From contig JAFGJB010000307.1 of NCBI GenBank assembly GCA_016929295.1, positions 1 to 37,494 of the forward strand: DNA of 37,494 bases. Direction: 5' to 3'. Source of the stretch: Candidatus Zhuqueibacterota bacterium. Its GTDB lineage: Bacteria; Zhuqueibacterota; Zhuqueibacteria; Residuimicrobiales; Krinioviventaceae. The notes beneath the pieces are model-generated. The model saw nothing but the letters and a program-made list of their open reading frames with translations, was not told the origin of the DNA and made no database searches. The position numbers and the translations under genes are program-made. Of this stretch, positions 7,587 to 15,957 are shown piece after piece (positions within the stretch are counted from its first letter, which is position 1; the number at the start of each line of letters is the position of its first letter).

Positions 7587-8984
7587 TTAAAAGTCCAGTT
7601 CTACGCTGTCAAATAACTTTGGCACCACCACGTCCCAGCCAAATTTTTCACGAATTTTCTTCGCCATGGATGCGGATGCGTCTTCTTCGCCGTGCACAAT
7701 AAAGATGCGTTCCGGAGCTTTATTGAACGCCATGAGCCAGGCGAGAATTTCGTTGTAATCTCCGTGCCCGGAAGTGCCGTGCACAGATTCAATATGAGCG
7801 TGGATGGGAATTTCCTCGCCATGAATTTTGACGCTTTCACCGCCTTCGAGGATTTTACGTCCGCGCGTGCCGGCCGCCTGATAGCCGATGAACAGCACCG
7901 TATTGCTTGAATCCGGCAATCGTGCTGCCATATGATGCAGAATACGGCCACCCTCCACCATGCCGCTGGAAGAGATGATAATGGCACCGTTTTTGACATC
8001 ATTGATGGCAATGGAATCCTCCCGAGACCGGCAAATGTGCAGATGTTTTGTCTTGAAAAGTTCTTTGCCACTCATAAATTCGACGCGAGCAAACAGGTCC
8101 ATATCGGCCAAATGGTTTTTAAAAACATTCACCGTTTCGATCGCCATCGGCGAATCGATGAATACCTGCAAATCGGGAATAAGCTTTTTTTCTTCAAAGG
8201 TGCGGATCTTGTACAGCATTGTTTGCGTACGTCCCACTGCGAAAGAAGGGATGATAATGACGCCTTTTCTTTCATAGCCTTCGTTGATAATGCGAACCAG
8301 CTCGGCATCCGTATCTTCATCTCCATGGAGCCGGTCTCCATATGTTGATTCCAGGACAAGATAATCGACATTGAAAACTTGTGTAGGTGTCCTGAGCACG
8401 GGTTGATCCGGTCGACCGAAATCACCGCTGAATAATATTTTGCGGGTATTGCTGCCATCCTCTTTCTTGAATTCGATAAAGGATGAGCCCAATATATGTC
8501 CGGCGTCCTTGAATTTGACGCGATAGTGTGGCATCACGTCATAATACTCCTGGCCATAATAAAGTGGCTGGAATAACTCGAGGGCGTGTTCGGCATCTTC
8601 CACCGTATAGAGCGGCAGCGCCGGCTTATGTTTGGAAAAACCGCGCTTGTTGGCCCATTTGGCATCTTCTTCCTGCAAGTGCGCGCTGTCTTTGAGCATG
8701 ATTTTGCTCAAGTCAAAGGTGGTATTTGTACTGTGCACTGGCCCGGAAAAGCCTTCTTTGACCAAACGCGGCAACCAGCCCGTGTGGTCGATGTGCGCAT
8801 GGGTAAGAAAAACGCGATCGATCTCTGTCGGCGGAACGGGAAATGGTTCCCAATTTCTCAGCCTATCTTCTTTGCGCCCCTGGAATAGCCCGCAGTCGAT
8901 CAGCAATTTCTTGTCTCCAACCTCCAGCAGATGACGTGAGCCGGTGACCGTTCCCGCAGCGCCCAAAAATTTCAATTTTGCCAT
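7587..8984 (-). CDS. metallo-beta-lactamase/beta-CASP RNase-like protein
   Basis: A 465-residue soluble protein of the RNA-processing metallo-beta-lactamase group (YSH1/CPSF73-like, bacterial ribonuclease family). The metal-binding motif HAHIDHTG begins at residue 62. Further metal and active-site motifs follow: GHILGSSFIEF, FSGDFGRPDQPVL and ESTYGDRLHG. The beta-CASP insert (about 205-400) includes PSFAVGRTQTMLYKI and SSSGMVEGGRILHH. The C-terminal part closes with HIESVHGTSGHGDYNEIL and FIVHGEEDAS, the family's RNA-metabolising motifs. The ATG at 8984 has GAGGACAG just upstream, and a promoter-like element lies 30-60 bp further up. It probably cleaves or trims RNA, by family inference. Confidence 0.9.
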   Translation of the reverse strand: MAKLKFLGAAGTVTGSRHLLEVGDKKLLIDCGLFQGRKEDRLRNWEPFPVPPTEIDRVFLTHAHIDHTGWLPRLVKEGFSGPVHSTNTTFDLSKIMLKDSAHLQEEDAKWANKRGFSKHKPALPLYTVEDAEHALELFQPLYYGQEYYDVMPHYRVKFKDAGHILGSSFIEFKKEDGSNTRKILFSGDFGRPDQPVLRTPTQVFNVDYLVLESTYGDRLHGDEDTDAELVRIINEGYERKGVIIIPSFAVGRTQTMLYKIRTFEEKKLIPDLQVFIDSPMAIETVNVFKNHLADMDLFARVEFMSGKELFKTKHLHICRSREDSIAINDVKNGAIIISSSGMVEGGRILHHMAARLPDSSNTVLFIGYQAAGTRGRKILEGGESVKIHGEEIPIHAHIESVHGTSGHGDYNEILAWLMAFNKAPERIFIVHGEEDASASMAKKIREKFGWDVVVPKLFDSVELDF

Positions 8985-9012
8985 TATCTGTCCTCATAAT
9001 AGTTTATTGCTA

Positions 9013-9041
9013 AAGATAATGACTTGAAAACCTTCATTCAA
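9013..9041 (-). promoter_or_regulatory. sigma-70-type promoter candidate for the metallo-beta-lactamase gene
   Basis: Minus-strand TTGAAT and TATCTT are separated by exactly 17 bp, with four of six matches to each consensus hexamer. The -10 lies about 28 bp before the ATG at 8984. Assignment is by eye only. Confidence 0.4.
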
Positions 9042-9321
9042 CTAAAAACTACATCAGCACAAACAAAGGAATATCATTCGACACCCCTTACCTTTCGCCG
9101 CTAGCTCTATTTAGTGTAAAAAAACCATCCTTACCGGGTAAAACGGCAGTTACGGGTGGTAAAAATTCATATACATCATTATAACCAGCCCATTATCCAT
9201 TAGCGCAGAAAGAAGCAAATAATTAGGACATGAAGAGGCTTGGTGCTGTCAATGGCCGCAAACAAAATACTGCAACACGTGCCATTGTATGCACCTTTCA
9301 GAAAAAATAAACCGCAGAACC
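9042..9321. other. non-coding spacer without recognised feature
   Basis: No open frame with a ribosome-binding site and family resemblance is present. Two loose copies of TTACSGG-type sequence occur near 9132-9165, and a sigma-54-like site with wrong spacing lies at 9271-9284. Otherwise I see nothing interpretable before the inverted-repeat element that begins at 9322. Confidence 0.4.
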
Positions 9322-9562
9322 CTTGGCGCGGCCTTTGGCCGCAACCAAATGGGCACGATCGCCCAGGACATCCGTCTTGGGCGGACAATAGAGCGGGAGA
9401 TTTATCCCACTCGGACGAATGTCCGTGTACATCTCCCGTCCGGGTACACCCCGTAAGGGACACATCCATTTTTCTCTGCGAACCTCTGCGGTCCTTTGGG
9501 CCTTTGCGTTTAACTTTTCATAATTGTTACATTTTTTGGTTGCGGCCAAAGGCCGCGCCAAG
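9322..9562. repeat. 241-bp structured intergenic element bounded by 28-bp perfect inverted repeats
   Basis: The left arm at 9322-9349 and the right arm at 9535-9562 are exact reverse complements over 28 bp. Each arm is itself a hyphenated palindrome (GCGGCC-3-GGCCGC). The interior is full of small stems: TGGGC-6-GCCCA near 9350, CGGGAGAT...ATCTCCCG enclosing CGGAC-4-GTCCG (about 9393-9438). It also carries a module of the kind CTCTGCG..CCTCTGCGGTCC..GCCTTTGCGTTTAAC (9474-9512). It looks like a non-autonomous mobile or palindromic repeat rather than a gene. An 87-codon open frame covering it on the minus strand is a by-product of the repeats. Confidence 0.7.
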
Positions 9563-9603
9563 AATCTCGGTGGTTGGCTTTAAAACTTTGCTAAAATAAC
9601 AAG

Positions 9604-9683
9604 ATGTTGCTGATTTGTATTGCAGAGAGTCGCCGAGAAAAACAGAGTTCAATGCACCTCGGCGCTTCTTTGCGATCTCTGCG
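9604..9683 (+). repeat. interspersed intergenic repeat, copy 2, with adjoining palindromic module
   Basis: The first part (9604-9628) is the second copy of the ATG-YTRYWG-ATTTGTA repeat. Immediately following, GCAGAGAGTCGCCGAG (9622-9637) pairs with CTCGGCG (9658-9664) and ATCTCTGC (9675-9682), forming an interrupted inverted repeat. Bases 9659-9683 match 35297-35321 at 24 of 25 positions. The unit lies between the 28-bp inverted-repeat element and the 5'-nucleotidase gene. Confidence 0.6.
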
Positions 9684-9812
9684 CTTTATTAAAATTTTCG
9701 CAATATTGTAGAGTGTTTATCACCCGAGACTGAAGTTTTACCTTGCCGGATAATTTTTTCTTGCTTGACCGCTATAAAATCATTAAACTTGTTCGACCAA
9801 CTTGGAACTCTC

Positions 9813-11336
9813 ATGAAAAATCTGATTTTTGTACTAGCTATTTCAGCACTCTTTTTCTCTTGTGGCGCGGCACGGCAAGGCCAAGTGACGATACTATATA
9901 CCAATGATATGCACGCTCAGTTCGTTCCTCTGCCGGCAACGTGGATTGAGACAGATCCGCAGCCACTCATCGGCGGCATGATAGCGCTCGAGTATGCCGT
10001 TCGAAAGGCGCGCGCTGACTATCCTCAATCATTGTTGCTAGATGCCGGCGATATTTCAACCGGCACATTGCTGTCCAAGATAGACTACAATGGCGCCTTG
10101 AACGGCGGCTTTGTCGAGATGATGAATCTGCTCAATTACGATGCCTTTACCATCGGCAACCACGAGTTTGATGAGGGACAGGAAAATCTGACGAAATTGC
10201 TCAGACTGGCCAATTTTGACATTGTCTCAGCTAATCTATTTATAAACGACACACTCATCGCGCCCGCTTATAAAATATATAACATTGGCAGAATTCGTAT
10301 CGGCGTCATTGGTATTATCCTATCAGATCTTTATCATGTCACAGCCATGAAAAATCTGGACAATGTTGTCGTTGCCGATCCTGTACAGACGGCGCAGTCC
10401 ATTGTAGATAAAATTGATGATCAAACGGATTTGATCATCCTCCTCACGCACCAGGGCGATGATCAGGATCAAGTTCTTGCGGCACAAATAAAAAATGCTG
10501 ACATCATTGTCGGCGGTCACAGTCACACGCCAATCGACAATGTACGGCAAACAAACGGCGTTCTCATCGTCCAGGCGGGATCCAAGACGCGTTATCTCGG
10601 CAGACTCACGGTCAATGTCGCCGGCGACACTATTTCGCGTTATGAGGGCGAACTCATTCCGACCTGGGTGGATTGCGTTAAATCACCACATCCGGGCATG
10701 CACGCACTGGTCAAGACATTCCAGACGAGCATCGACGGCGAGTTCGGTCGACAGATCGGCATCTTAAAGACCGCCTGGAAAATGCATAATTACTATGAGA
10801 CGAATCTGGGCAATTTTATCACCGATGTGATGCGCACGTCCTATCAAACCGACTTTGCCATGCTCAACAGTGGCGCCATCCGCAAGAGCCTGCCGGCCGG
10901 GCCGATCAGCAAAAAGGATGTGATGGAAATACTTCCGTTTTCAAACTATATCACTACATTCAGGTGTTCCGGCAAGCTGCTATACGAAATCCTGCGCAAT
11001 GATATCGAGTCCTCAATCAAGAATGGTTCCGGCTTGCTGCAAATTTCAGGCATCAATTATGCTTACAGAGTCGGGGATAATGATGCCGCTGAAATAATAT
11101 CGATGCAATGCACTGGAGAGGCGATTGATCCTGAAAAAATATATAGTGGCACAACAGTCGATTTTGTCATGCACAATTGGCAGACTCGCTATGAACTGGA
11201 CAATATTGAAACTAAACCAATTATCATTGCCGATCTTATCATCGAGCATATTGAACAGAATCCCATTATCGAATCGAAAGTCGAAGGCCGAATTCAACGG
11301 GTAAGATATCGAACGACAGAGAAACTAAAAGAATAG
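9813..11336 (+). CDS. 5'-nucleotidase/2',3'-cyclic phosphodiesterase family lipoprotein
   Basis: A 507-residue metallophosphoesterase of the UshA/YfkN type. The N-terminal signal peptide ends in a lipobox (LFFSC, C17), so it should be a membrane-anchored periplasmic enzyme. Metal-site motifs are in order: TNDMH (30-34), LLLDAGDIS, TIGNHEFD, ILLTHQGDD and IIVGGHSHTP. The C-terminal 5'-nucleotidase domain starts near TNLGNFITDVMRTSYQTDFA and contains LNSGAIRKSLPAGPI and ILPFSNYITTF. This domain order is the standard one. The ATG at 9813 (GGAACT six bases before it) gives a proper signal peptide, whereas the open frame extends 16 codons further without one. It releases phosphate and nucleosides from extracellular nucleotides by family inference. 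The M48 lipoprotein follows 50 bp downstream on the same strand. Confidence 0.93.
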   Translation: MKNLIFVLAISALFFSCGAARQGQVTILYTNDMHAQFVPLPATWIETDPQPLIGGMIALEYAVRKARADYPQSLLLDAGDISTGTLLSKIDYNGALNGGFVEMMNLLNYDAFTIGNHEFDEGQENLTKLLRLANFDIVSANLFINDTLIAPAYKIYNIGRIRIGVIGIILSDLYHVTAMKNLDNVVVADPVQTAQSIVDKIDDQTDLIILLTHQGDDQDQVLAAQIKNADIIVGGHSHTPIDNVRQTNGVLIVQAGSKTRYLGRLTVNVAGDTISRYEGELIPTWVDCVKSPHPGMHALVKTFQTSIDGEFGRQIGILKTAWKMHNYYETNLGNFITDVMRTSYQTDFAMLNSGAIRKSLPAGPISKKDVMEILPFSNYITTFRCSGKLLYEILRNDIESSIKNGSGLLQISGINYAYRVGDNDAAEIISMQCTGEAIDPEKIYSGTTVDFVMHNWQTRYELDNIETKPIIIADLIIEHIEQNPIIESKVEGRIQRVRYRTTEKLKE

Positions 11337-11386
11337 AATCGATACTTTCAGGGATTGGGAAATTTGAAATCGTTTGGAGAGTGACC

Positions 11387-12838
11387 ATGGAAAGAAAACG
11401 ACTTGCTTTTGTGATTGGAATTGTCCTTTCCATCATCTTAATCGCATGGATTATTTCCTGTGCGATCAATCCGGTATCCGGCAAGCGGCAATTCATGCTG
11501 ATGAGTGAATCCGACGAATTGGCCCTCGGCCAGCAAACGGATCAGGCCGTCATCCAGGAGTACGGAATTTATAATGATGCGGAGCTCAATGCCTATGTTG
11601 AGCAAATCGGACGGGAGATGGCAACGAAAACGCATCGGAGTAATCTCAATTACAGTTTCAAAGTTTTGGATACACCGGTGGTCAATGCCTTTGCTGTTCC
11701 CGGCGGATACGTCTATTTCACCCGCGGCATCATGGCCTATCTCAACAATGAGGCGGAATTTGCCGGCGTGCTCGGTCACGAGCTCGGCCACATCAACGCC
11801 CGTCACTCGGCCGCACAGTACAGCCAGATGCAGCTCGCCCAGGCCGGTCTGCTCGCCGGCATGATCTTTTCCGAAGAGGTGCAAAAATATTCGCCTTACA
11901 TCATGGCTGGAATGGAATTGCTTTTTTTGAAATTCAGCCGCGACGATGAGCGTGAAGCGGATGATCTCGGCGTCATCTATTCAACAGCGAGCGGCTATAA
12001 TTCCCTGGGCATGGCGACATTTTTCGAAACCCTGGAGCGCATGCATCCGAGCACCGGTCAGGCACTGCCCGACTGGTTTTCGACGCATCCGAATCCAGTT
12101 GACCGCGTCGCGGCGGTGAAACGAAAAACGGCGGAAGAACAGGCCAAGTATCCCGGCAAGGAATTTGCCATCAACCGAACGAATTATCTTGCGCACGTTG
12201 ACGGTTTACTCTTTGGCGAAGATCCGCGCCAGGGTTACGTGGCAGGCAATGCGTTCTACCATCCGGGCTTGAAATTCACCTTTCCGGTGCCGCAGAACTG
12301 GCAGATCATCAATTCCCCATCAAAAATCCAAATGACGCCGCAAAAGCAGGATGCAGCGATCCTGTTTTCTCTCGATCCATCCGGATCGCGAGATCAGGTA
12401 GCACAGAATTTCGTCAAAGAGACCGGGAGTACCGTTGTCGCAACCGACGAGATCATAGTGAATGGATTCCCCGCGCGTCGGGTTATCACTGACGTCCAGT
12501 CAGAGAACGGTCCTTTGCGCGTCAGATCCTATTTCATCGACAAAAATAACGCGACCTATGTATTTTACGGATTCACAGCGCAAACGAGTTTTGCGCAATA
12601 TGATCCGACATTTGATAACACCATGCGCAATTTTGCCGAACTGTCGGATAATTCAAAGATCAATGTCAAAGCGCCGACGCTGCGGCTCATCACCGTCACC
12701 AAAGCACAAGCCCTGCGCACCCTCTTGCAGGGAGAACGAATTGCAGGAGATAAACTGGAAGAGATGGCTGTCCTGAACGGCCTGCAACTGGATGACAATC
12801 TGCCTGTTGGAACTCAGGTCAAAATAGTCACAAACTGA
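11387..12838 (+). CDS. M48-family metalloprotease lipoprotein
   Basis: A 483-residue zinc peptidase. The N-terminal hydrophobic segment (8-24) ends in a lipobox-like IISC (C25), followed by the INPVSGKRQFMLMSE segment typical of BepA/YfgC-like proteins. The zinc motif HELGH is at 131-135, and the third ligand lies in SRDDEREADDLGVIY. The early APGGYVYFTRG-like run (FAVPGGYVYFTRGIM) is a family hallmark. After the peptidase domain come an unassigned region (about 270-420) and a C-terminal segment (TKAQALRTLLQGERIAGDKL and onward). That segment resembles a small LysM-like domain, the ending of many such proteases. GGAGAG eight bases before the ATG at 11387 fixes the start. It probably acts in outer-membrane protein quality control, by inference from BepA. 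Confidence 0.92.
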   Translation: MERKRLAFVIGIVLSIILIAWIISCAINPVSGKRQFMLMSESDELALGQQTDQAVIQEYGIYNDAELNAYVEQIGREMATKTHRSNLNYSFKVLDTPVVNAFAVPGGYVYFTRGIMAYLNNEAEFAGVLGHELGHINARHSAAQYSQMQLAQAGLLAGMIFSEEVQKYSPYIMAGMELLFLKFSRDDEREADDLGVIYSTASGYNSLGMATFFETLERMHPSTGQALPDWFSTHPNPVDRVAAVKRKTAEEQAKYPGKEFAINRTNYLAHVDGLLFGEDPRQGYVAGNAFYHPGLKFTFPVPQNWQIINSPSKIQMTPQKQDAAILFSLDPSGSRDQVAQNFVKETGSTVVATDEIIVNGFPARRVITDVQSENGPLRVRSYFIDKNNATYVFYGFTAQTSFAQYDPTFDNTMRNFAELSDNSKINVKAPTLRLITVTKAQALRTLLQGERIAGDKLEEMAVLNGLQLDDNLPVGTQVKIVTN

Positions 12839-12854
12839 AAAGAGAGTGCATATC

Positions 12855-14303
12855 TCACTCCCGCTCTGCAGGGCGCCACATATCCGTTGGCTGCAAGCCG
12901 CACGCTTCCACCATGGCGATACAATAGTCCAGGGTGCTGAGATCATCCGGCCCGCTGTTATTTGTGCCAAACGTGAATTTTACCCCCGCCTCTTTGGCGC
13001 GCTGGATGAACGATTGGCTGGGGATTTTATAGCGATTGTTGATCTCGAGCGCCACTCCATGCTCCAGCAGCGCCGTGATGACGCGATCCATGCGCTCTGG
13101 CGTCCATAGCTCATCGTACAGGGGCGCGATCTCATCCGGCAGATAGGTCGGATTCGCATAGATGTCGATCGGCTCAGCCAGGATCTGTTCAATGGCGCTG
13201 AGGAGCTGATCCATGAAATCCTGCGGATCCCCCACTTCTGTCTCTTCCTTCATCCACAATCGCATGCGCTTGCCGCTGCTGTTGGTCCAGGTCATGGCAT
13301 CGGTGAAGACGTAATCAAATGCGGCGACCGTCTCTGTTGCGAACAAGTCGAGCCATTCGCGGCCTTCGGCCTGCATGGCAAAATAGGTCTGTGGCGGCTG
13401 CTCATACATCGCAATGAACTCTTGCAACGCTTCGTCTGTTTCAAAACCCATGTTCAAGCCACAGTTCACGGCGAATCCATAGGTGAAACCATATGACCGC
13501 GCGTGCGCCAGCGCCCGATCCATGGTCAGGCCACCTTTGAGATGAACGTGCAAATCCATGAGCGGAAAATTATTCTGCGCCAGAGAGATGAGTTTGGCAT
13601 CGAAGGCGGCATCTGCCAGCGGAGCGCCGGGCGTGGGCAGGTCGTCAGGCAACGGTTTGACGCGAATATTTTTGTAATACACCGTGCTGCCGGGATCGTG
13701 ACCCTGCAAGGCAAAGGTGCCGGAAGCCAATCTGCGGCCTTGCATCAATTCGATGAGTATGGGATCATCAGATTCAGTGTACTCGGCCATCAACTCATCG
13801 TTGATGAAGGTTTGAATCGTTCGACCCCGCACCTTGATGTGGTAATGGAACCACTCGTCATCGGTGACCGGCGTTTTCCAGACATTACGCACGCCGTAAA
13901 TGCTGCCGGTCATCTTGCGCTCGATATATTCGCCGGGCGCTACTGCGGGATTCGAATTCAGGACCTGACACTCGTATCCCTGGCTCGGCCAGCCCTGTTC
14001 CTGAACTTTTGTGTGAAAATAGATGCCCGAATTGGAGCCGGGTTTTGTCATGACATCGGCGACAAATTCAAAGTTCTTGAACGCGCCGCCGTTGACATCA
14101 CCGACGTAAAAGAGATGCGATCGCTCGCCGTTGCAGACGAGAGCGCCGTCTTTCACCTGCCAGCTATCGGGATGTTCGACCGCGCGCCAGCCTGCCAATG
14201 TTTTTCCGTCAAATAGGGAGATCCAGCCGCCGGATGAACAGTTCAGTTGCATGACAACGACTGCGGCGAGTGCAGTTCGTACAGCAAACCTGAAAAATTT
14301 CAT
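12855..14303 (-). CDS. DUF1080 (3-keto-disaccharide hydrolase)-PHP-like fusion lipoprotein
   Basis: A 482-residue secreted protein with two domains. A signal peptide with lipobox-like LNC (C22) leads into a DUF1080/concanavalin-like domain (about 27-217), with SLFDGKTLAGW, SNSGIYFHTK and the closing GHDPGSTVYYKNIRVKPLP. Members of that family hydrolyse 3-keto-disaccharides. From about residue 245 a second domain begins with LMDLHVHLKGGLTMDRAL (H252, H254). It continues with AVNCGLNMG, a helical middle and a late VALEINNRYKIPSQSFIQRA and FTFGTNNSGPDDL. This is the pattern of PHP-type or amidohydrolase-like phosphoesterase TIM barrels. A strong ribosome site (AAGGAGTG) precedes the ATG. The carboxy end converges with the M48 gene. 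The second domain's substrate is unknown. Confidence 0.85.
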   Translation of the reverse strand: MKFFRFAVRTALAAVVVMQLNCSSGGWISLFDGKTLAGWRAVEHPDSWQVKDGALVCNGERSHLFYVGDVNGGAFKNFEFVADVMTKPGSNSGIYFHTKVQEQGWPSQGYECQVLNSNPAVAPGEYIERKMTGSIYGVRNVWKTPVTDDEWFHYHIKVRGRTIQTFINDELMAEYTESDDPILIELMQGRRLASGTFALQGHDPGSTVYYKNIRVKPLPDDLPTPGAPLADAAFDAKLISLAQNNFPLMDLHVHLKGGLTMDRALAHARSYGFTYGFAVNCGLNMGFETDEALQEFIAMYEQPPQTYFAMQAEGREWLDLFATETVAAFDYVFTDAMTWTNSSGKRMRLWMKEETEVGDPQDFMDQLLSAIEQILAEPIDIYANPTYLPDEIAPLYDELWTPERMDRVITALLEHGVALEINNRYKIPSQSFIQRAKEAGVKFTFGTNNSGPDDLSTLDYCIAMVEACGLQPTDMWRPAERE

Positions 14304-14401
14304 GATCCACTCCTTTTCTAAAAATCTTTAGAATGGTTTATGATACAAAAAAAATGAACAAAAAGCACTTGAAACTAAAAGCAGGAACTGCAACTGACAT
14401 T

Positions 14402-15907
14402 TTAGATGATGGCATCGCTCGGGACAATTCGGCTCCCATCGTCACTGCGTTCAAAAATCCAGAAATACGACACCACATGCTGCAGGAACACATGGTCATG
14501 GCTCACGAGCAGTAGCGAGCAGGTGCATTCTTGCAGTGCTTTTTCCACACAGCGAATCGACGGCAAATCCATGTGATTAGTCGGTTCATCCATGATGATC
14601 AACGCCGGTCTTTTCTGCAAACCCTGGGCGAGCATCAGCTTTCGCAGCTCCCCTGGACTGGGCATCGCTGTTGCCAGCAGCCGGGACGGCTCCGAGCCCA
14701 ACCGACGTATGATGGTCAAGATTTCCCCTTTTTCCGCATCACTTTTATTCTGGATTTGTTGCAGAATCGCGACCGCCGCACTCTTGGAGATTTCCTGCGG
14801 AATATAGATCAATTCATCAGAATGAAGCGGCAGCGATTTGACGAGATGTCTGATGAAGGTGCTCTTGCCAGAACCGTTATCACCGACAAGACCTACTTTA
14901 TCGCCCATCGCCAGCGACAATTCCGGGATCTGCAGCCATGCGCTGCCCAAAGCGACTTGTCCCGCAGGTATAGTGATTGGAAATTTGTAGCTTTTATCGC
15001 TGCTGACATAGGTAATGCCGAGGGTATAGTTCTTTTGCACTTGAATTTCCTGCTGCCGTTCCGTGGCTCGCTTTAAAAAGGTTTGGCTGCGTCGATACAG
15101 CCGGCCTTGCACAGCGTCTTTGCCGGTCAAGCGTGCAGCATCGATTTTCGCTTTGGCGTCGTGATCTTTACGGTCCAGCTCACGTTTTGATTTTTTCCTG
15201 TCCGCTGCTTCAGCTTTTTGTCGCTGTTGTTGAACGCGACGTTTGAGTTTTTTCACCTCACGTTTCATCACCTCCCGTTCATGCATCAGCGACTCGTTTT
15301 CACGTTCGCGTTCCTGCGCGGCAATGCTATAGGGGCAAGAACGAATGTCAATGTCTGGCGGATCGACGAACAGGGTGTGCGAGCAGAGCGTATCCAGGAG
15401 CTCGCGATCGTGACTGACGAGGAGACCAATGCCCTTGTAAGCTCGCAGCGCGGTGATGAGAAATTTTTTACAAGAATGATCGACGTGATTAGACGGTTCA
15501 TCCAGCAGAAGCACAGCCGGTCCTTCGGCGAAAGCGACGGCGATCTGGCAGCGCTTGCGCTCACCAAAGCTCAGTGAATCCCAGCGCTCGAGCCAGTCAT
15601 CCTGAATGCGCAGCTGTTCTTTCATTCGAAGCGTCTGTCGCTGATAACTGGCGAGGAACTCCTGCGCACCCTCTGGTCTCTCATCGACGGACTGTTCCGC
15701 ATAGTAGACGGCGCCAGGCCGAATGATGGCGCCAGCCTCCGGCTGCAAATCACCACGAATGAGTTTGAGCAGCGTCGTTTTGCCGCCGCCGTTCGGCCCG
15801 ACAATACCGGTCCAGCCAGGTTGACATTGAAATGAAACATCCACAAACAGGGGATCACTCGCGCCGGGATAGCTGAACGTCACGTTATTCAAATATAAAA
15901 AATCCAC
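14402..15907 (-). CDS. ABC-F ATPase, Lsa/Vga-like type
   Basis: A 501-residue soluble protein with two ABC ATPase cassettes and no membrane helices, the ABC-F layout. Cassette 1 has Walker A GPNGGGKTT (about 38-46), signature LSFGERKRCQI and Walker B VLLLDEPSNHVD. Cassette 2 has GDNGSGKST, SPGELRKLML and LIIMDEPTNHMD. Between them is a long charged linker (about 200-300) with the run DHDAKAKIDAARLTGKDAVQ. I associate this linker with Lsa-like ribosome-protection ABC-F proteins rather than with EttA or Uup. The start is a GTG at 15907 with CGGAAA about eight bases upstream. It follows the helicase gene by 50 bp on the same strand. Antibiotic protection is possible, but housekeeping translation roles cannot be excluded. 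Confidence 0.85.
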   Translation of the reverse strand: MDFLYLNNVTFSYPGASDPLFVDVSFQCQPGWTGIVGPNGGGKTTLLKLIRGDLQPEAGAIIRPGAVYYAEQSVDERPEGAQEFLASYQRQTLRMKEQLRIQDDWLERWDSLSFGERKRCQIAVAFAEGPAVLLLDEPSNHVDHSCKKFLITALRAYKGIGLLVSHDRELLDTLCSHTLFVDPPDIDIRSCPYSIAAQERERENESLMHEREVMKREVKKLKRRVQQQRQKAEAADRKKSKRELDRKDHDAKAKIDAARLTGKDAVQGRLYRRSQTFLKRATERQQEIQVQKNYTLGITYVSSDKSYKFPITIPAGQVALGSAWLQIPELSLAMGDKVGLVGDNGSGKSTFIRHLVKSLPLHSDELIYIPQEISKSAAVAILQQIQNKSDAEKGEILTIIRRLGSEPSRLLATAMPSPGELRKLMLAQGLQKRPALIIMDEPTNHMDLPSIRCVEKALQECTCSLLLVSHDHVFLQHVVSYFWIFERSDDGSRIVPSDAII

Positions 15908-15957
15908 TCATGATTTCCGTTGTCGAGGTTCATGACAGCACAAAAAAAGTGTCCGTT

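Noticed and set aside
9271-9284. Sigma-54-like sequence TGGCACG...TTGCA on the minus strand
   Set aside because: Spacing between GG and GC is two bases too short; sigma-54 requires strict spacing.
9298-9561. 87-codon open frame on the minus strand across the inverted-repeat element
   Set aside because: It begins with NAKAQRTAEVRREKW-type sequence typical of repeat-derived false proteins, has no ribosome-binding site, and coincides exactly with repeat modules.
12840-12865. Possible bidirectional terminator between the M48 and DUF1080-PHP genes
   Set aside because: Only a 5-bp stem that extends into the coding end of the minus-strand gene and has no T-run.
13503-14216. 237-codon open frame antisense to the DUF1080-PHP gene
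   Set aside because: The opposite frame encodes recognisable domains with a strong ribosome-binding site; this one shows none.
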